Positions 1 to 7,523 of a stretch of 9,106 nt of DNA are shown here, in pieces. Below the pieces are notes generated by a model. That model was not told the DNA's origin. It made no database searches and saw only the letters and a list, made by a program, of their open reading frames with translations. How positions within the stretch are numbered: position 1 is the stretch's first letter; the number at the start of each line of letters is the position of its first letter. Source of the DNA: CAZHPY01 sp964534705. GTDB lineage: Bacteria; Omnitrophota; Gorgyraeia; 2-01-FULL-45-10. The translations under genes and the position numbers were made by a program. The stretch covers positions 1 to 9,106 of the forward strand of contig CAZHPY010000064.1 in NCBI GenBank assembly GCA_964534705.1, given 5' to 3'.

Positions 1-25
1 CCACCAGCATTATCTTCTTCGCCAT
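1..25 (-). CDS. 5' end of a probable response regulator (partial)
   Basis: Only eight complete codons are in the window, reading MAKKIMLV followed by a codon that starts with G. This is the usual opening of a receiver domain (beta-strand 1, then the acidic pair, as in MAKKILVVDD), and the next codon could encode Asp. The start is supported by an AAGGAG Shine-Dalgarno 7 bases upstream. It begins 1 base after the stop of the HD-GYP sensor gene, so the two are almost certainly co-transcribed and perhaps translationally coupled. The presence of a coding start is well supported. The receiver-domain identity rests on a short N-terminal pattern and the signalling neighbour, and is inference. Confidence 0.5.
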
Positions 26-26
26 T

Positions 27-1424
27 TTATTTCTCCTTTTCAAGTATTTTTATAAAAATATCCACGACTTCCGGATTGAACTGCGTGCCGGAATTACTCC
101 TGAGCTGGTCTATCGCCTCCTCCTTATTAAAACTTTTCATGTAAGAGCGGTGGGACATCATGGCGTCATACGCATCGGCCACGGATACTATGGCCGCCAG
201 GATATCTATCTGGCTGCCTTTTAATTTATCCGGATATCCCGTACCGTCATAACGCTCATGGTGGTGCCTGATAATGGATAATATTTCTTTATCTGTCGAT
301 ACCGGCTTTAGTATGTCTTCCCCTATCAAAGGATGTTTACGCAGCTCTCCGCGCTCCTCGTCGGACAGGGCCGTATTCTTATGGAGAAGGGCATCCTGGA
401 TACCTACCTTTCCGATATCGTGCAGTAGCGCCGCTTCTTTTAGCACCTGTATCCTGTCTTCGCCTATTCCCAGTTTACGGGCTATCTTTTCGGAATATTT
501 CGCTACCCTGTCGGAATGTCCGCTCGTATAAGGGTCCTTGGCTTCCAGCGAACGTATAAGGGACTGGACTACGCGATAAAAATAATTAAGCAGTTCCCGG
601 CGCGCGGCTAACAATTTTTGAGCCATGTGGTTAAAAGAATCTGCCAGTTCCCTTATTTCATCGCGGCTGTTGATCTTCACCCGGTAATCCAGTTTACCGG
701 CCGAAATATGGCGCGTCCCTTCGACCAGCTTATTGATCGGCCTGGTGATCATGCCTGAAACAAGGCTTCCTATCAGGATAGAAATGATGATGCCGAGGAG
801 CAGCACCAACAGGGCGCGTTTACGGACCTCTTTCTGCATATCATATACGTCCGACGCTGTGACATCTATGCCCAATACCGCTACCGCCTTGCCCTGTTCA
901 TCCCTGATCGGCGCATATCCAGAGAGAAATACGCCCCACTTGTCTTTCAATAGTCCCCTATCTGCCGTTGGGCCGTCAAAAGCCTTCATCAGTTCCGGAA
1001 AACGCGAACATTCGTATTCTTCCCCCGGCCTTGCCGGATCGTTCTCGGCATGGTATGTACCAGCATGAAGGTCTATCATGAATTTGAACATACAGTCTTT
1101 ACCTGTCTTCTCGAGTATGTAGATATATGCCAGCGATGGCGCGACATCGTGTATCTTCATCAGTTCCTTCTCTATCTTTTTATACTGCGGTGAATCTACG
1201 CCTTTTTCGTTAAGGGGGATCTCGAGAAGCGACCTTGTATCTACGGTACCTGCTATCATCTGGGCGATTATCATGAGCTTGGAGCGCAGATGGTCCATCT
1301 CCGACCGGAGCGTATATTCATATATGAGAAAATTACTGACGAGGCCGGCAAAGAACATCACAAGCATAAGAAGGACCGCGATCTTCGCCCCGAAACTCCT
1401 GAATATAAAAAATACTCTTTTCAT
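27..1424 (-). CDS. Membrane sensor with Cache, HAMP and HD-GYP domains (c-di-GMP phosphodiesterase)
   Basis: This 465-residue protein should sense an extracytoplasmic signal and hydrolyse cyclic di-GMP in the cytoplasm. Transmembrane segment 1 is about residues 14-35. A Cache-like extracytoplasmic domain follows at about 36-203, with the typical RPGEEY and WGVFLSGYAPIRD stretches. Transmembrane segment 2 is about 204-226 and HAMP about 222-275. The HD-GYP domain fills 280-465. Catalytic motifs are intact: H303, the HD pair H335-D336 in LLHDIGK, and HHERYDGTGYP at 388-398. The full HHExxDGxGYP signature argues for an active enzyme rather than a degenerate binder. The only two cysteines, C111 and C139, both lie in the sensor domain. 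The start is an ATG with AAGGG 6 bases upstream, 12 bases after the AsmA-like stop. A probable response regulator follows 1 base downstream. Family assignment is firm; the ligand is unknown. Confidence 0.93.
   Translation of the reverse strand: MKRVFFIFRSFGAKIAVLLMLVMFFAGLVSNFLIYEYTLRSEMDHLRSKLMIIAQMIAGTVDTRSLLEIPLNEKGVDSPQYKKIEKELMKIHDVAPSLAYIYILEKTGKDCMFKFMIDLHAGTYHAENDPARPGEEYECSRFPELMKAFDGPTADRGLLKDKWGVFLSGYAPIRDEQGKAVAVLGIDVTASDVYDMQKEVRKRALLVLLLGIIISILIGSLVSGMITRPINKLVEGTRHISAGKLDYRVKINSRDEIRELADSFNHMAQKLLAARRELLNYFYRVVQSLIRSLEAKDPYTSGHSDRVAKYSEKIARKLGIGEDRIQVLKEAALLHDIGKVGIQDALLHKNTALSDEERGELRKHPLIGEDILKPVSTDKEILSIIRHHHERYDGTGYPDKLKGSQIDILAAIVSVADAYDAMMSHRSYMKSFNKEEAIDQLRSNSGTQFNPEVVDIFIKILEKEK
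33..38 (-). promoter_or_regulatory. Shine-Dalgarno AAGGAG for the gene at the left edge
   Basis: AAGGAG on the minus strand sits 7 bases before the ATG at 25-23, inside the last codons of the HD-GYP gene. It decides that the partial reading frame at the window edge is a real gene start. Confidence 0.7.
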
Positions 1425-1436
1425 ACTGGGCCCTTT

Positions 1437-3881
1437 CTATTGTTTAGAGAAAAAGTTATCCGCAATATCGCTCATTACATTGCTCAGGTCGGGTTTTACC
1501 TTATACACAGGTTCATCAAGTGTCCCGCTTACCTCTATCACGCTATATCGTTCTATGGCGCCGGCTATATCGCATGCTCTTGCCGCATCAACGCCTTCGT
1601 CCGTAAATTCCGCTTTAAAATAAGCGGCTACGGCCCTGTTCTCCGACACTCTTACCGTGCCGAGGAGGTTGAGCAGCAAACTTTTCATTACAAGGTCATT
1701 TATGTAAAAGCTCTTATCCTTGAATACGAAACCGCATGAGCCCTCTTCAAATAGGATGGAACTAAAATCGCTCCTGAACAAAAGCGTACCTATGCCCTTG
1801 AAAAGGTCCAGCTGCCATAATTTTCCTTTTGAGATGTTCACAGTGCCCCATGCATTCAGCCGCGAAGCATCGCTGGAAAAACCTTTTATCCCGAAGCTGG
1901 ACTGTATAATGCCCGATATATCCTTATCCTTAAATGGAGCGTCTTTTTTAAGTTCCTCTATTTTAATCCCCTTCAATTCCCCGTTTATCCGGTATGGCGT
2001 ATCCTTCGCGGCTAGATCTATGAGGCCGTTGCCGTCGATCGTACCGCCGTAAATATGGGCCTTGAAATTCTCTATGTTATATACATTGTGCCTGTAAGTA
2101 AAATGTGAAACAAAATCTTTCATCTCTATTTTATTTATAGAGAGGTCATCGCATCTTATTTTTGCGTCTATAAAGCTGTCCTGGATATTGTTCAGGTCCC
2201 CTTTTAGCGTAAAGTCGGCCTTTATCCCGCCGGCAAGCTTCAGGTCCTTAAATTTGTCTTTAAGGCTTTTATAGGGCTCCTTGTTTTCTGAAAGCTCGAA
2301 CCCCAGCGACCCGTTCAGGTCAGCCCTGATATTTTTAGGATCGGACGTATCTATATCTCCCTGCATGGAAAACGTATAATCATCATAACGCCCCGTCAGG
2401 CCGGATACAACCACCGACTTGTCATTAACGGAAAACAACGCTTTGGCGGAAAGGCTGCTTGAGCTTAGTTCCACCTGTACCCCTGGCTTCTGGAAATTCG
2501 TAACAGTGCCCGATGCTACATAATCTATCTTATCATATTTTAACCTGAGGCCTTTAAAGATCAGCTGGTTCTGCGTAAAATCGATCTTACCGGTAACGTC
2601 TTCGAGAGGATGTTTAGCGTATTGGGATTTGAAAACCGCTCCTGTCACGTCCAGGGAACCGCCCACCAGGGGCTCTTTATCTGTATAATCGCTGTATCGC
2701 AGCGCAATATCAAGCCTGCCCTGTCCGTACATCTGTAAAGGCAGGTCGATCTCGAATTTCTTCTTCAGCAGGTCTTTTAAAAGATACAGGTTCACGTCCG
2801 AGGCCGCGGTGATATCAAGGACGGGATTTTGGAGGTCCTTTATCTGGGCCGTTGCATTAACAGGCAGCCCTAATACCGTAGCGGTGATCTCTTTAAAAAG
2901 GAACGTTTTATCGCTGAAAGAAACCTGTCCCCGTATATCGTATATATTATCCAGTACATCAAGGTTATGCAAAGCCAGGTTTTTGACGATAGCCGTACCG
3001 GTATATATGAGCTCTTTATTCTGCGTGTTGTATTTTGCCTTAGCGGCGATCGTACCATTGAGGTCCGCTGTGATATTGCCCTCCGAAAACTTCATGTCCA
3101 TGCCTGAAATATTCATGTCGGTATTGATTATGCCATCCCTGTGATCAAGCGTAAGGTCCGCATCGATCCTGCCGTCCGGGATATTAAACTTCGTTCCATC
3201 GCAGTACTTTAAGAAATCCTTCAGGTAAAAGTCTTTTGCCTCGGCCCGCATGGATAACTCTTTTTTTAATATCCCATACTCTCCCGAAACCTTAACGGCC
3301 ATCATTACCTGCGAGGATATCCCGAACTCCGCGTTAAAAACTGCTTTATCGGGGAGCATCAGCCTGACATCTATATTCGCGTTGGTGATATCTTTTGTAA
3401 AAGGCTCTTCGAAGAAATAATCCCTAAAGGCTATCTCTCCCCTCGATATTATTATCCTCGATATGGTCAGGGTGAATTTTCCATCCATGAATGAAATGGG
3501 TTTTGTGAGGAACAGCTCTGACAGATTTATTGAATTGTCCGGCAAACGCTCCAAAAGGACCTGCGGCGAGTCGATCTTTACGGAAGTGATCACTGCCTCC
3601 TTTTTAAAAAGAGGGATTATAAGAAAGCGGCAGCTTATATTTTTTGCCGTTATTATCCCGGTATTATCTTCCGAGATGGAAAAGTCTTTTATAACCAGCC
3701 CTTTGAGAACGTCTATCTTCGCGGAGCTCATGGAAACACTCTTACCGGTAGATCGTTCCAAGCCTGTGATAAGGGCAGCTTTTATCTTCTCAGGCAGCAC
3801 CGTCTCATTCAGATAAAAGAGATATGCCACTGCCGATAAACAGACCAACGTAAAAAAAATAAGGATAATTTTTTTTATCAC
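1437..3881 (-). CDS. AsmA-like (AsmA/TamB superfamily) inner-membrane-anchored envelope protein
   Basis: This 814-residue protein has one N-terminal membrane anchor (about residues 4-22, preceded by MIKK) and a long periplasmic body. After the anchor comes an AsmA-type N-terminal segment, including the GRxV-like TGKSVSMSSAKIDVLKG and a LLERLPDNSINLSEL stretch. The middle is made of repeated short amphipathic beta strands with many GxxxD turns. About residues 656-795 resemble the AsmA_2-type C-terminal region, with WGTVNISKG and VSGTLDEPVYKVKPDL. Relatives form elongated grooved beta structures that move phospholipid across the periplasm or affect outer membrane assembly; that role here is inference. 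The start is GTG at 3881, because the next methionine is too far downstream and would remove the anchor. It lies 11 bases after the NAD synthase stop with only a weak GGGT-like ribosome site. Length is within the broad range of the family. Confidence 0.8.
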   Translation of the reverse strand: MIKKIILIFFTLVCLSAVAYLFYLNETVLPEKIKAALITGLERSTGKSVSMSSAKIDVLKGLVIKDFSISEDNTGIITAKNISCRFLIIPLFKKEAVITSVKIDSPQVLLERLPDNSINLSELFLTKPISFMDGKFTLTISRIIISRGEIAFRDYFFEEPFTKDITNANIDVRLMLPDKAVFNAEFGISSQVMMAVKVSGEYGILKKELSMRAEAKDFYLKDFLKYCDGTKFNIPDGRIDADLTLDHRDGIINTDMNISGMDMKFSEGNITADLNGTIAAKAKYNTQNKELIYTGTAIVKNLALHNLDVLDNIYDIRGQVSFSDKTFLFKEITATVLGLPVNATAQIKDLQNPVLDITAASDVNLYLLKDLLKKKFEIDLPLQMYGQGRLDIALRYSDYTDKEPLVGGSLDVTGAVFKSQYAKHPLEDVTGKIDFTQNQLIFKGLRLKYDKIDYVASGTVTNFQKPGVQVELSSSSLSAKALFSVNDKSVVVSGLTGRYDDYTFSMQGDIDTSDPKNIRADLNGSLGFELSENKEPYKSLKDKFKDLKLAGGIKADFTLKGDLNNIQDSFIDAKIRCDDLSINKIEMKDFVSHFTYRHNVYNIENFKAHIYGGTIDGNGLIDLAAKDTPYRINGELKGIKIEELKKDAPFKDKDISGIIQSSFGIKGFSSDASRLNAWGTVNISKGKLWQLDLFKGIGTLLFRSDFSSILFEEGSCGFVFKDKSFYINDLVMKSLLLNLLGTVRVSENRAVAAYFKAEFTDEGVDAARACDIAGAIERYSVIEVSGTLDEPVYKVKPDLSNVMSDIADNFFSKQ

Positions 3882-3892
3882 GTTACCCGTTA

Positions 3893-4888
3893 TTAATAAT
3901 TTGCGACCTCTGAGGCAGATTCCATCTTGGCCGGAGCAGGGTTCCTGTTATCCGCAGGCATAAGCGCTATGGCCGGATCCCTCCTCCACTCGGAAAGCTT
4001 ATTTATCCTGCGCATCCTGCTGATCTCAGACATAGTAACGCCATACTTAGCTATATCTTCATCCGAAAGGTTATTTTCGATGCCGTAAAGTATGATATCT
4101 ATCTTATCAAAATTCATCCCGAGCGCCAGCGTATCATCAGCGCCCTTCAAAACGTCTGCCGAAGGTTTCCGTTTTAATATTTCCTTCGGTACCGCCAGGT
4201 ATTCTGACAGCATCCTTACCTGTGCCTTGTAAAGGCCCTTTATAGGCGAATAAGGCATGTTATCCACTCCGTCCGGCGTGAACCAGCCCGTAAGGTCTTC
4301 TGATTTATTGCCGGTGCCAATGAGAAGAAGGTTCTTTTCTTTGGCTATTTTTTCAAGGAATACCCTGCGCTCCCTGCACGGCCCGTCGAACATCTCCTCC
4401 ATGCCTTTCATTATGCGGTCATATATGAACCTCTTAAAAGCGCTTCTTCTTATCTCATTTTTACGCAGGACGGTTATGTAAGGCGTTTCCCCCACAACGA
4501 TGTAATAAATACCCGCGATGAATGGAAGCATGGTTTTAGGGAACGATGAGATCCATTTGAAGAAAGCGGCCTCTTTTTCCTTTTCCCGCATAGCGCTGTC
4601 AATACTTTCTACATTCAGCTTCAACCCAAGCCAGTCGGAAACCCTCCGCGCCTTATCGAGCGAATCCTTTTCGCTGTTCCTGTCATGCAAAAAATATGTC
4701 ATGACTTTCTCTCTTCCAAGCGCACGCACCGCCAAAACGGCCAAAAGCGCAGAATCTACGCCGCCGCTTATCCCCATTACTATACCGTTCGTCCTGGTTT
4801 CAGCCACAGAACGGCGTATATATTCTTCTATTTTTTCAGCTGTGCTCTTTCCATCGATGCTAAGGACGTCTTTTATGTTCTTTGCCAT
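3893..4888 (-). CDS. nadE: NAD+ synthase-like ATP pyrophosphatase with an internal insert
   Basis: Standard NadE adenylates nicotinate adenine dinucleotide and amidates it to NAD+. The 331-residue protein has the PP-loop SGGVDSA at 41-47 and GTGNKSE at 191-197. It also has the NadE-type stretches SPIKGLYKAQVRMLSEYL at 214-231 and KPSADVLKGADDTLALGM at 241-258. There is no N-terminal glutaminase domain, so ammonia would be the direct nitrogen donor. Oddities are an insert-like segment of about 60 residues (roughly 108-167) with a hydrophobic core near 119-133, and a tail after about 305 rich in Ala, Pro and Asn. The usual arginine-rich N-x-x-x-R-x-R segment before GTGNKSE appears only as PCRERRVFLEKIA. 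The protein is therefore either a divergent NAD synthase subgroup or a paralogue acting on another carboxylate. The ATG is preceded by AAGGAAG about 8 bases upstream. It is the first gene of a tight run with the AsmA-like and HD-GYP genes. Confidence 0.8.
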   Translation of the reverse strand: MAKNIKDVLSIDGKSTAEKIEEYIRRSVAETRTNGIVMGISGGVDSALLAVLAVRALGREKVMTYFLHDRNSEKDSLDKARRVSDWLGLKLNVESIDSAMREKEKEAAFFKWISSFPKTMLPFIAGIYYIVVGETPYITVLRKNEIRRSAFKRFIYDRIMKGMEEMFDGPCRERRVFLEKIAKEKNLLLIGTGNKSEDLTGWFTPDGVDNMPYSPIKGLYKAQVRMLSEYLAVPKEILKRKPSADVLKGADDTLALGMNFDKIDIILYGIENNLSDEDIAKYGVTMSEISRMRRINKLSEWRRDPAIALMPADNRNPAPAKMESASEVANY

Positions 4889-4913
4889 TTTTATGTCTTC
4901 CTTCCTTTTTGAA

Positions 4914-4932
4914 CGGCATCAAACAGATGCCG
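4914..4932. terminator. Stem-loop in the gap between two operons, terminator-like on the plus strand
   Basis: A perfect 7-bp inverted repeat, CGGCATC at 4914-4920 and GATGCCG at 4926-4932, has a 5-base loop. It lies in the 65-base gap between the ABC permease stop and the NAD synthase start. On the plus strand the stem is followed after GGTTA by eight T residues (4938-4945), which looks like an intrinsic terminator. In the minus direction, in which all genes run, the stem is followed only by TTC and then A-rich sequence. Termination of the ABC operon by this element is therefore doubtful. It could be a processing or stabilising hairpin, or a block to antisense transcription. Confidence 0.4.
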
Positions 4933-4953
4933 GGTTATTTTTTTTCAATGCGC

Positions 4954-5757
4954 TCAACTGATACTTTCAGCGCTGTAACGCGCTATCAGGCCGGTGCGAA
5001 GCGCGTGTTTATAGACTTTAACAAATAAAAAATATGCGATAAATATATACATGACTGCGAGGCAGGCCCCTATTAAAAGCGGAACCGGCGAAGGGACGCC
5101 TCCTGCTATGATCACCCGCAATTCTTCGAATACGTATGACGGCGGCAATGCATATGAAACCAGCCTCATCCATTCGGGAAGCATCGAAAGCGGATACAAA
5201 ACCCCGGCGAACGGCGATATGAGCGCCGGTATCGGCCATATGAACCATTCCGACGCCGGGCCGAAGTTCAGGACAAGCGCGCAGCCGAAAATACCCAAGG
5301 CTATCCCGAAAAGGAACAGGACCAGTATGAAAGGTATTGCCATGAGCCCGTATATCAGCAATGACAGCTTGAATAATCCCACGGCTATGAACAACATCAC
5401 TCCGAGCCCCACGATGCTTGTCGCTATGCTCGTAAAAATAAGGCTATATATATATTCCGATATTGAAAGCGGCGTAGCGAATATGTTCAAAAAATTACGC
5501 GACCATACGTCTTCGAAGAAGGCCATGGTCACGCCCTGCATTATACGGATAAAAAAGTCCCAGAAAAGGACTGCGCCAAGCAGCGCCGGCACAAAATTAA
5601 AACCCGGTGCCGCGACGGTATTCAGGTATCTTGTAAGGAAGCCCCAGAGTATCATATCTACGCCTACCCAGGCGAACATGGGAAATACCCGCGAAAAACT
5701 CCCGCGGATAAGATATAACTGGCGCAGTACCATTGCGAATATACGGTTAGTGGACAT
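4954..5757 (-). CDS. ABC-2 type transporter permease
   Basis: This 267-residue integral membrane protein has six likely transmembrane segments, at about 24-44, 56-74, 104-127, 135-162, 168-190 and 224-247. The fifth segment and following loop contain the ABC-2 pattern P-L-S-x-L-P-x-W followed by LPPSYVFEELR (about 189-214). The cytoplasmic stretch SRNFLNIFATPLSISEYI before segment 3 is also typical of the family. ABC-2 permeases export lipids, polysaccharides, drugs or antibiotics; the substrate cannot be read from the sequence. The ATG is 4 bases after the stop of the ATPase gene, so the two form one exporter, expected to work as a dimer of each subunit. No separate substrate-binding protein is encoded nearby, which fits an exporter. 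It appears to be the last gene of the osmC-msrAB operon. Confidence 0.9.
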   Translation of the reverse strand: MSTNRIFAMVLRQLYLIRGSFSRVFPMFAWVGVDMILWGFLTRYLNTVAAPGFNFVPALLGAVLFWDFFIRIMQGVTMAFFEDVWSRNFLNIFATPLSISEYIYSLIFTSIATSIVGLGVMLFIAVGLFKLSLLIYGLMAIPFILVLFLFGIALGIFGCALVLNFGPASEWFIWPIPALISPFAGVLYPLSMLPEWMRLVSYALPPSYVFEELRVIIAGGVPSPVPLLIGACLAVMYIFIAYFLFVKVYKHALRTGLIARYSAESIS

Positions 5758-5761
5758 GTGC

Positions 5762-6505
5762 CTATCTGGCCCCCAGCGTTAAAGGTTCCCGCGCTACCGT
5801 TACAAAAAGGTCTTCGAGCGTTTTTTTGCCGTGCTCAGCGGGCAGCGTTTTCGGGTCCCCTTCAAGAAGTATCCTGCCGTGTGACAAAAACAGGACGCGG
5901 TCACACACGTCCTCGACCTCATACATGTTGTGCGACGTCCATAGCACGCCCCCTGTCCCGCGCGATATCAGCTCGCGGATCTTGATACGGATATCCCGGG
6001 CAATGGACGGGTCCAGGGATGCGGTAGGCTCGTCCAGTAAAAGAAGATGCGGGTCGTTAAGCAGCGCCTTTGCAAGGCTGACGCGCGTTTGTTCGCCCGA
6101 AGAAAGCACTCCGCATTTCTGGTCCCGGAATTTTTCCAGGTCAAAATAACCAAGCAGCTCATCTATACGGCGGGAAATGTCCTTTACTCCGTATAGGCGG
6201 CCAAATATGCGCAGATTCTCGGAAACTGTAAGATTGCCTGGCAGTGGGGCATATACCGCGGCAAAATTTGTCTGTTCAAGGGCCTGTGCCCGCCGTAAAC
6301 CAAGATCCAGCCCTTCGATGACCACCTTACCTTTATCAGGCTCGAGGACCCCCAGGATCATATTGATGGTAGTGGTCTTGCCTGCGCCATTAGGGCCCAG
6401 CAGCCCTACTATTTCATTGCGATTTACTTCAAAAGATACATTCTCTACTGCGGTAACTCCGCCGTATTTTTTATGAAGCGCTTCTACAGAAAGGATATTC
6501 GTCAT
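5762..6505 (-). CDS. ABC transporter ATP-binding protein (ABC-2 exporter)
   Basis: This 247-residue nucleotide-binding subunit energises the adjacent permease. Visible motifs are Walker A GPNGAGKT at 37-44, signature LSSGEQ at 134-139, Walker B LLLLDEP at 154-160, D-loop SLDP at 163-166 and the switch histidine H192 in TSHNM. The Q-loop is unusual: aligned back from the conserved LTVSENL (92-98), the usual glutamine position is about V84 in NFAAVYAPLPGNLTV. A similar Q-less form occurs in some ABC-2 ATPases as far as I recall, so the protein is probably active. The start ATG follows the msrAB stop with a single base between (TAA-C-ATG) and no obvious Shine-Dalgarno, which suggests translational coupling. 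The C-terminal tail after about 225 is short, so there is no extra regulatory domain. Confidence 0.93.
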   Translation of the reverse strand: MTNILSVEALHKKYGGVTAVENVSFEVNRNEIVGLLGPNGAGKTTTINMILGVLEPDKGKVVIEGLDLGLRRAQALEQTNFAAVYAPLPGNLTVSENLRIFGRLYGVKDISRRIDELLGYFDLEKFRDQKCGVLSSGEQTRVSLAKALLNDPHLLLLDEPTASLDPSIARDIRIKIRELISRGTGGVLWTSHNMYEVEDVCDRVLFLSHGRILLEGDPKTLPAEHGKKTLEDLFVTVAREPLTLGAR

Positions 6506-6506
6506 C

Positions 6507-7523
6507 TTATTTTTCGAATAATTTCTTATACTTGCCGTATCCCTCTTTATCGAGGTCTTCTTTAGGTATGAACCTCAAAGACGCGGAGTTAACGCAATAA
6601 CGCATCCCGGTAGGTTTCGGTCCGTCATCAAAAACGTGGCCCAGATGAGAACCGGACCTGCTCTTTACCTCAGTCCTTGTCATGCCGTGGCTCTTATCTG
6701 CGCCCTCTTTTATATTTTCGGGTTCCAGCGGTCTTGTAAAACTCGGCCAGCCTGTACCGGAATCGAACTTGTCCTTCGAACTAAAAAGGACTTCGCCTGA
6801 GATTCTGTCAACGTAGATCCCTTCGCGGTGGCTATCCCAGTACTCGTTATTGAACGGCGGCTCTGTTCCACATTCCTGGGTAACGTTATATTGAAGGGGC
6901 GTCAGCTTCTTCTTCAGGTCTTCTTTCGGGTCTTTTTTATCGCCCCACGTTCTCTTCACAAAATCTTCCCTGCCCGAGCCTTTTTTGTAGGACTCATATC
7001 TTACGGGATCTTTCTTATAATATTCCTGGTGATATTCTTCGGCAGGATAGAACTCAGAGGCCTTGATCACCTGGGTGGCTATCGGCTTGTTGAATTTACC
7101 GGACTTTTCCAGGCCGCTTTTTGACTTTTCAGCGACTCTTTTCTGTTCATCATTATGATAAAAAATGGCCGTCTTGTATTGGGGCCCTTTATCCGCAAAC
7201 TGCCCCGCCATATCGGTAGGGTCTATGTTATGCCAGAAAACTTCCAAAAGATCTTCATATTTTACCTTTGATGGGTCATAGGTTACCTCTACGGCTTCCT
7301 TATGCCCCGTCTCGCCGGACGATACCTCTTCATAGGTAGGATTTACTGTGGCACCACCCGTGTAACCTGCAATAACGCTTTTAACGCCGTCCATTTTTTC
7401 AAATACCGGCTCCATGCACCAGAAACATCCGCCGGCGAACGTCGCTTTTTCAAGTTTTTCCTGCGCGTGGGCATATGACGGCATCATGATCACCATTGAA
7501 ATTAAAAATAAGGTCTTAAACAA
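6507..7523 (-). CDS. msrAB: Exported bifunctional methionine sulfoxide reductase MsrA-MsrB
   Basis: This 338-residue fusion repairs both epimers of methionine sulfoxide. MsrA spans about residues 25-185 with GCFWC at 32-36 (catalytic C33). MsrB spans about 205-335 with QECGTEPPF at 217-225, SGTGWPSF at 255-262 and the catalytic RYCVNSASLRF at 308-318 (C310). There are four cysteines in all: C33, C36, C218 and C310. The two CxxC zinc sites of many MsrB proteins are missing, so this is the zinc-free type. The resolving residue could be C36 for MsrA and C218 for MsrB. The first residues form a signal peptide ending near SYAHA, so the enzyme should act outside the cytoplasm like PilB-type MsrAB. 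The start is TTG at 7523, overlapping the osmC-like stop by 8 bases. The next in-frame ATG (residue 10) would lose K3 and half the hydrophobic core, so TTG is preferred. Confidence 0.93.
   Translation of the reverse strand: MFKTLFLISMVIMMPSYAHAQEKLEKATFAGGCFWCMEPVFEKMDGVKSVIAGYTGGATVNPTYEEVSSGETGHKEAVEVTYDPSKVKYEDLLEVFWHNIDPTDMAGQFADKGPQYKTAIFYHNDEQKRVAEKSKSGLEKSGKFNKPIATQVIKASEFYPAEEYHQEYYKKDPVRYESYKKGSGREDFVKRTWGDKKDPKEDLKKKLTPLQYNVTQECGTEPPFNNEYWDSHREGIYVDRISGEVLFSSKDKFDSGTGWPSFTRPLEPENIKEGADKSHGMTRTEVKSRSGSHLGHVFDDGPKPTGMRYCVNSASLRFIPKEDLDKEGYGKYKKLFEK

Noticed and set aside
1290..1739. 149-codon open frame on the plus strand
   Set aside because: It overlaps the start of the HD-GYP gene and the end of the AsmA-like gene in antisense. 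Its product matches no family I know and looks like a shadow frame.
4889..4960. Promoter for the NAD synthase gene in the 65-base gap
   Set aside because: A TTGAAA at 4948-4943 could serve as a -35 box, but no acceptable -10 box lies 16 to 18 bases downstream, so no promoter is called.
4518..4961. 147-codon open frame on the plus strand
   Set aside because: It is antisense to the PP-loop part of the NAD synthase gene and its product is Ser/Phe-rich shadow sequence.
5051..5782. Long open frame of 243 codons on the plus strand
   Set aside because: It is antisense to the ABC-2 permease, which has clear membrane segments and family motifs. The plus-strand translation is low in complexity, rich in Pro, Ser, Thr and Lys, has no recognisable domain, and no ribosome site was noted.
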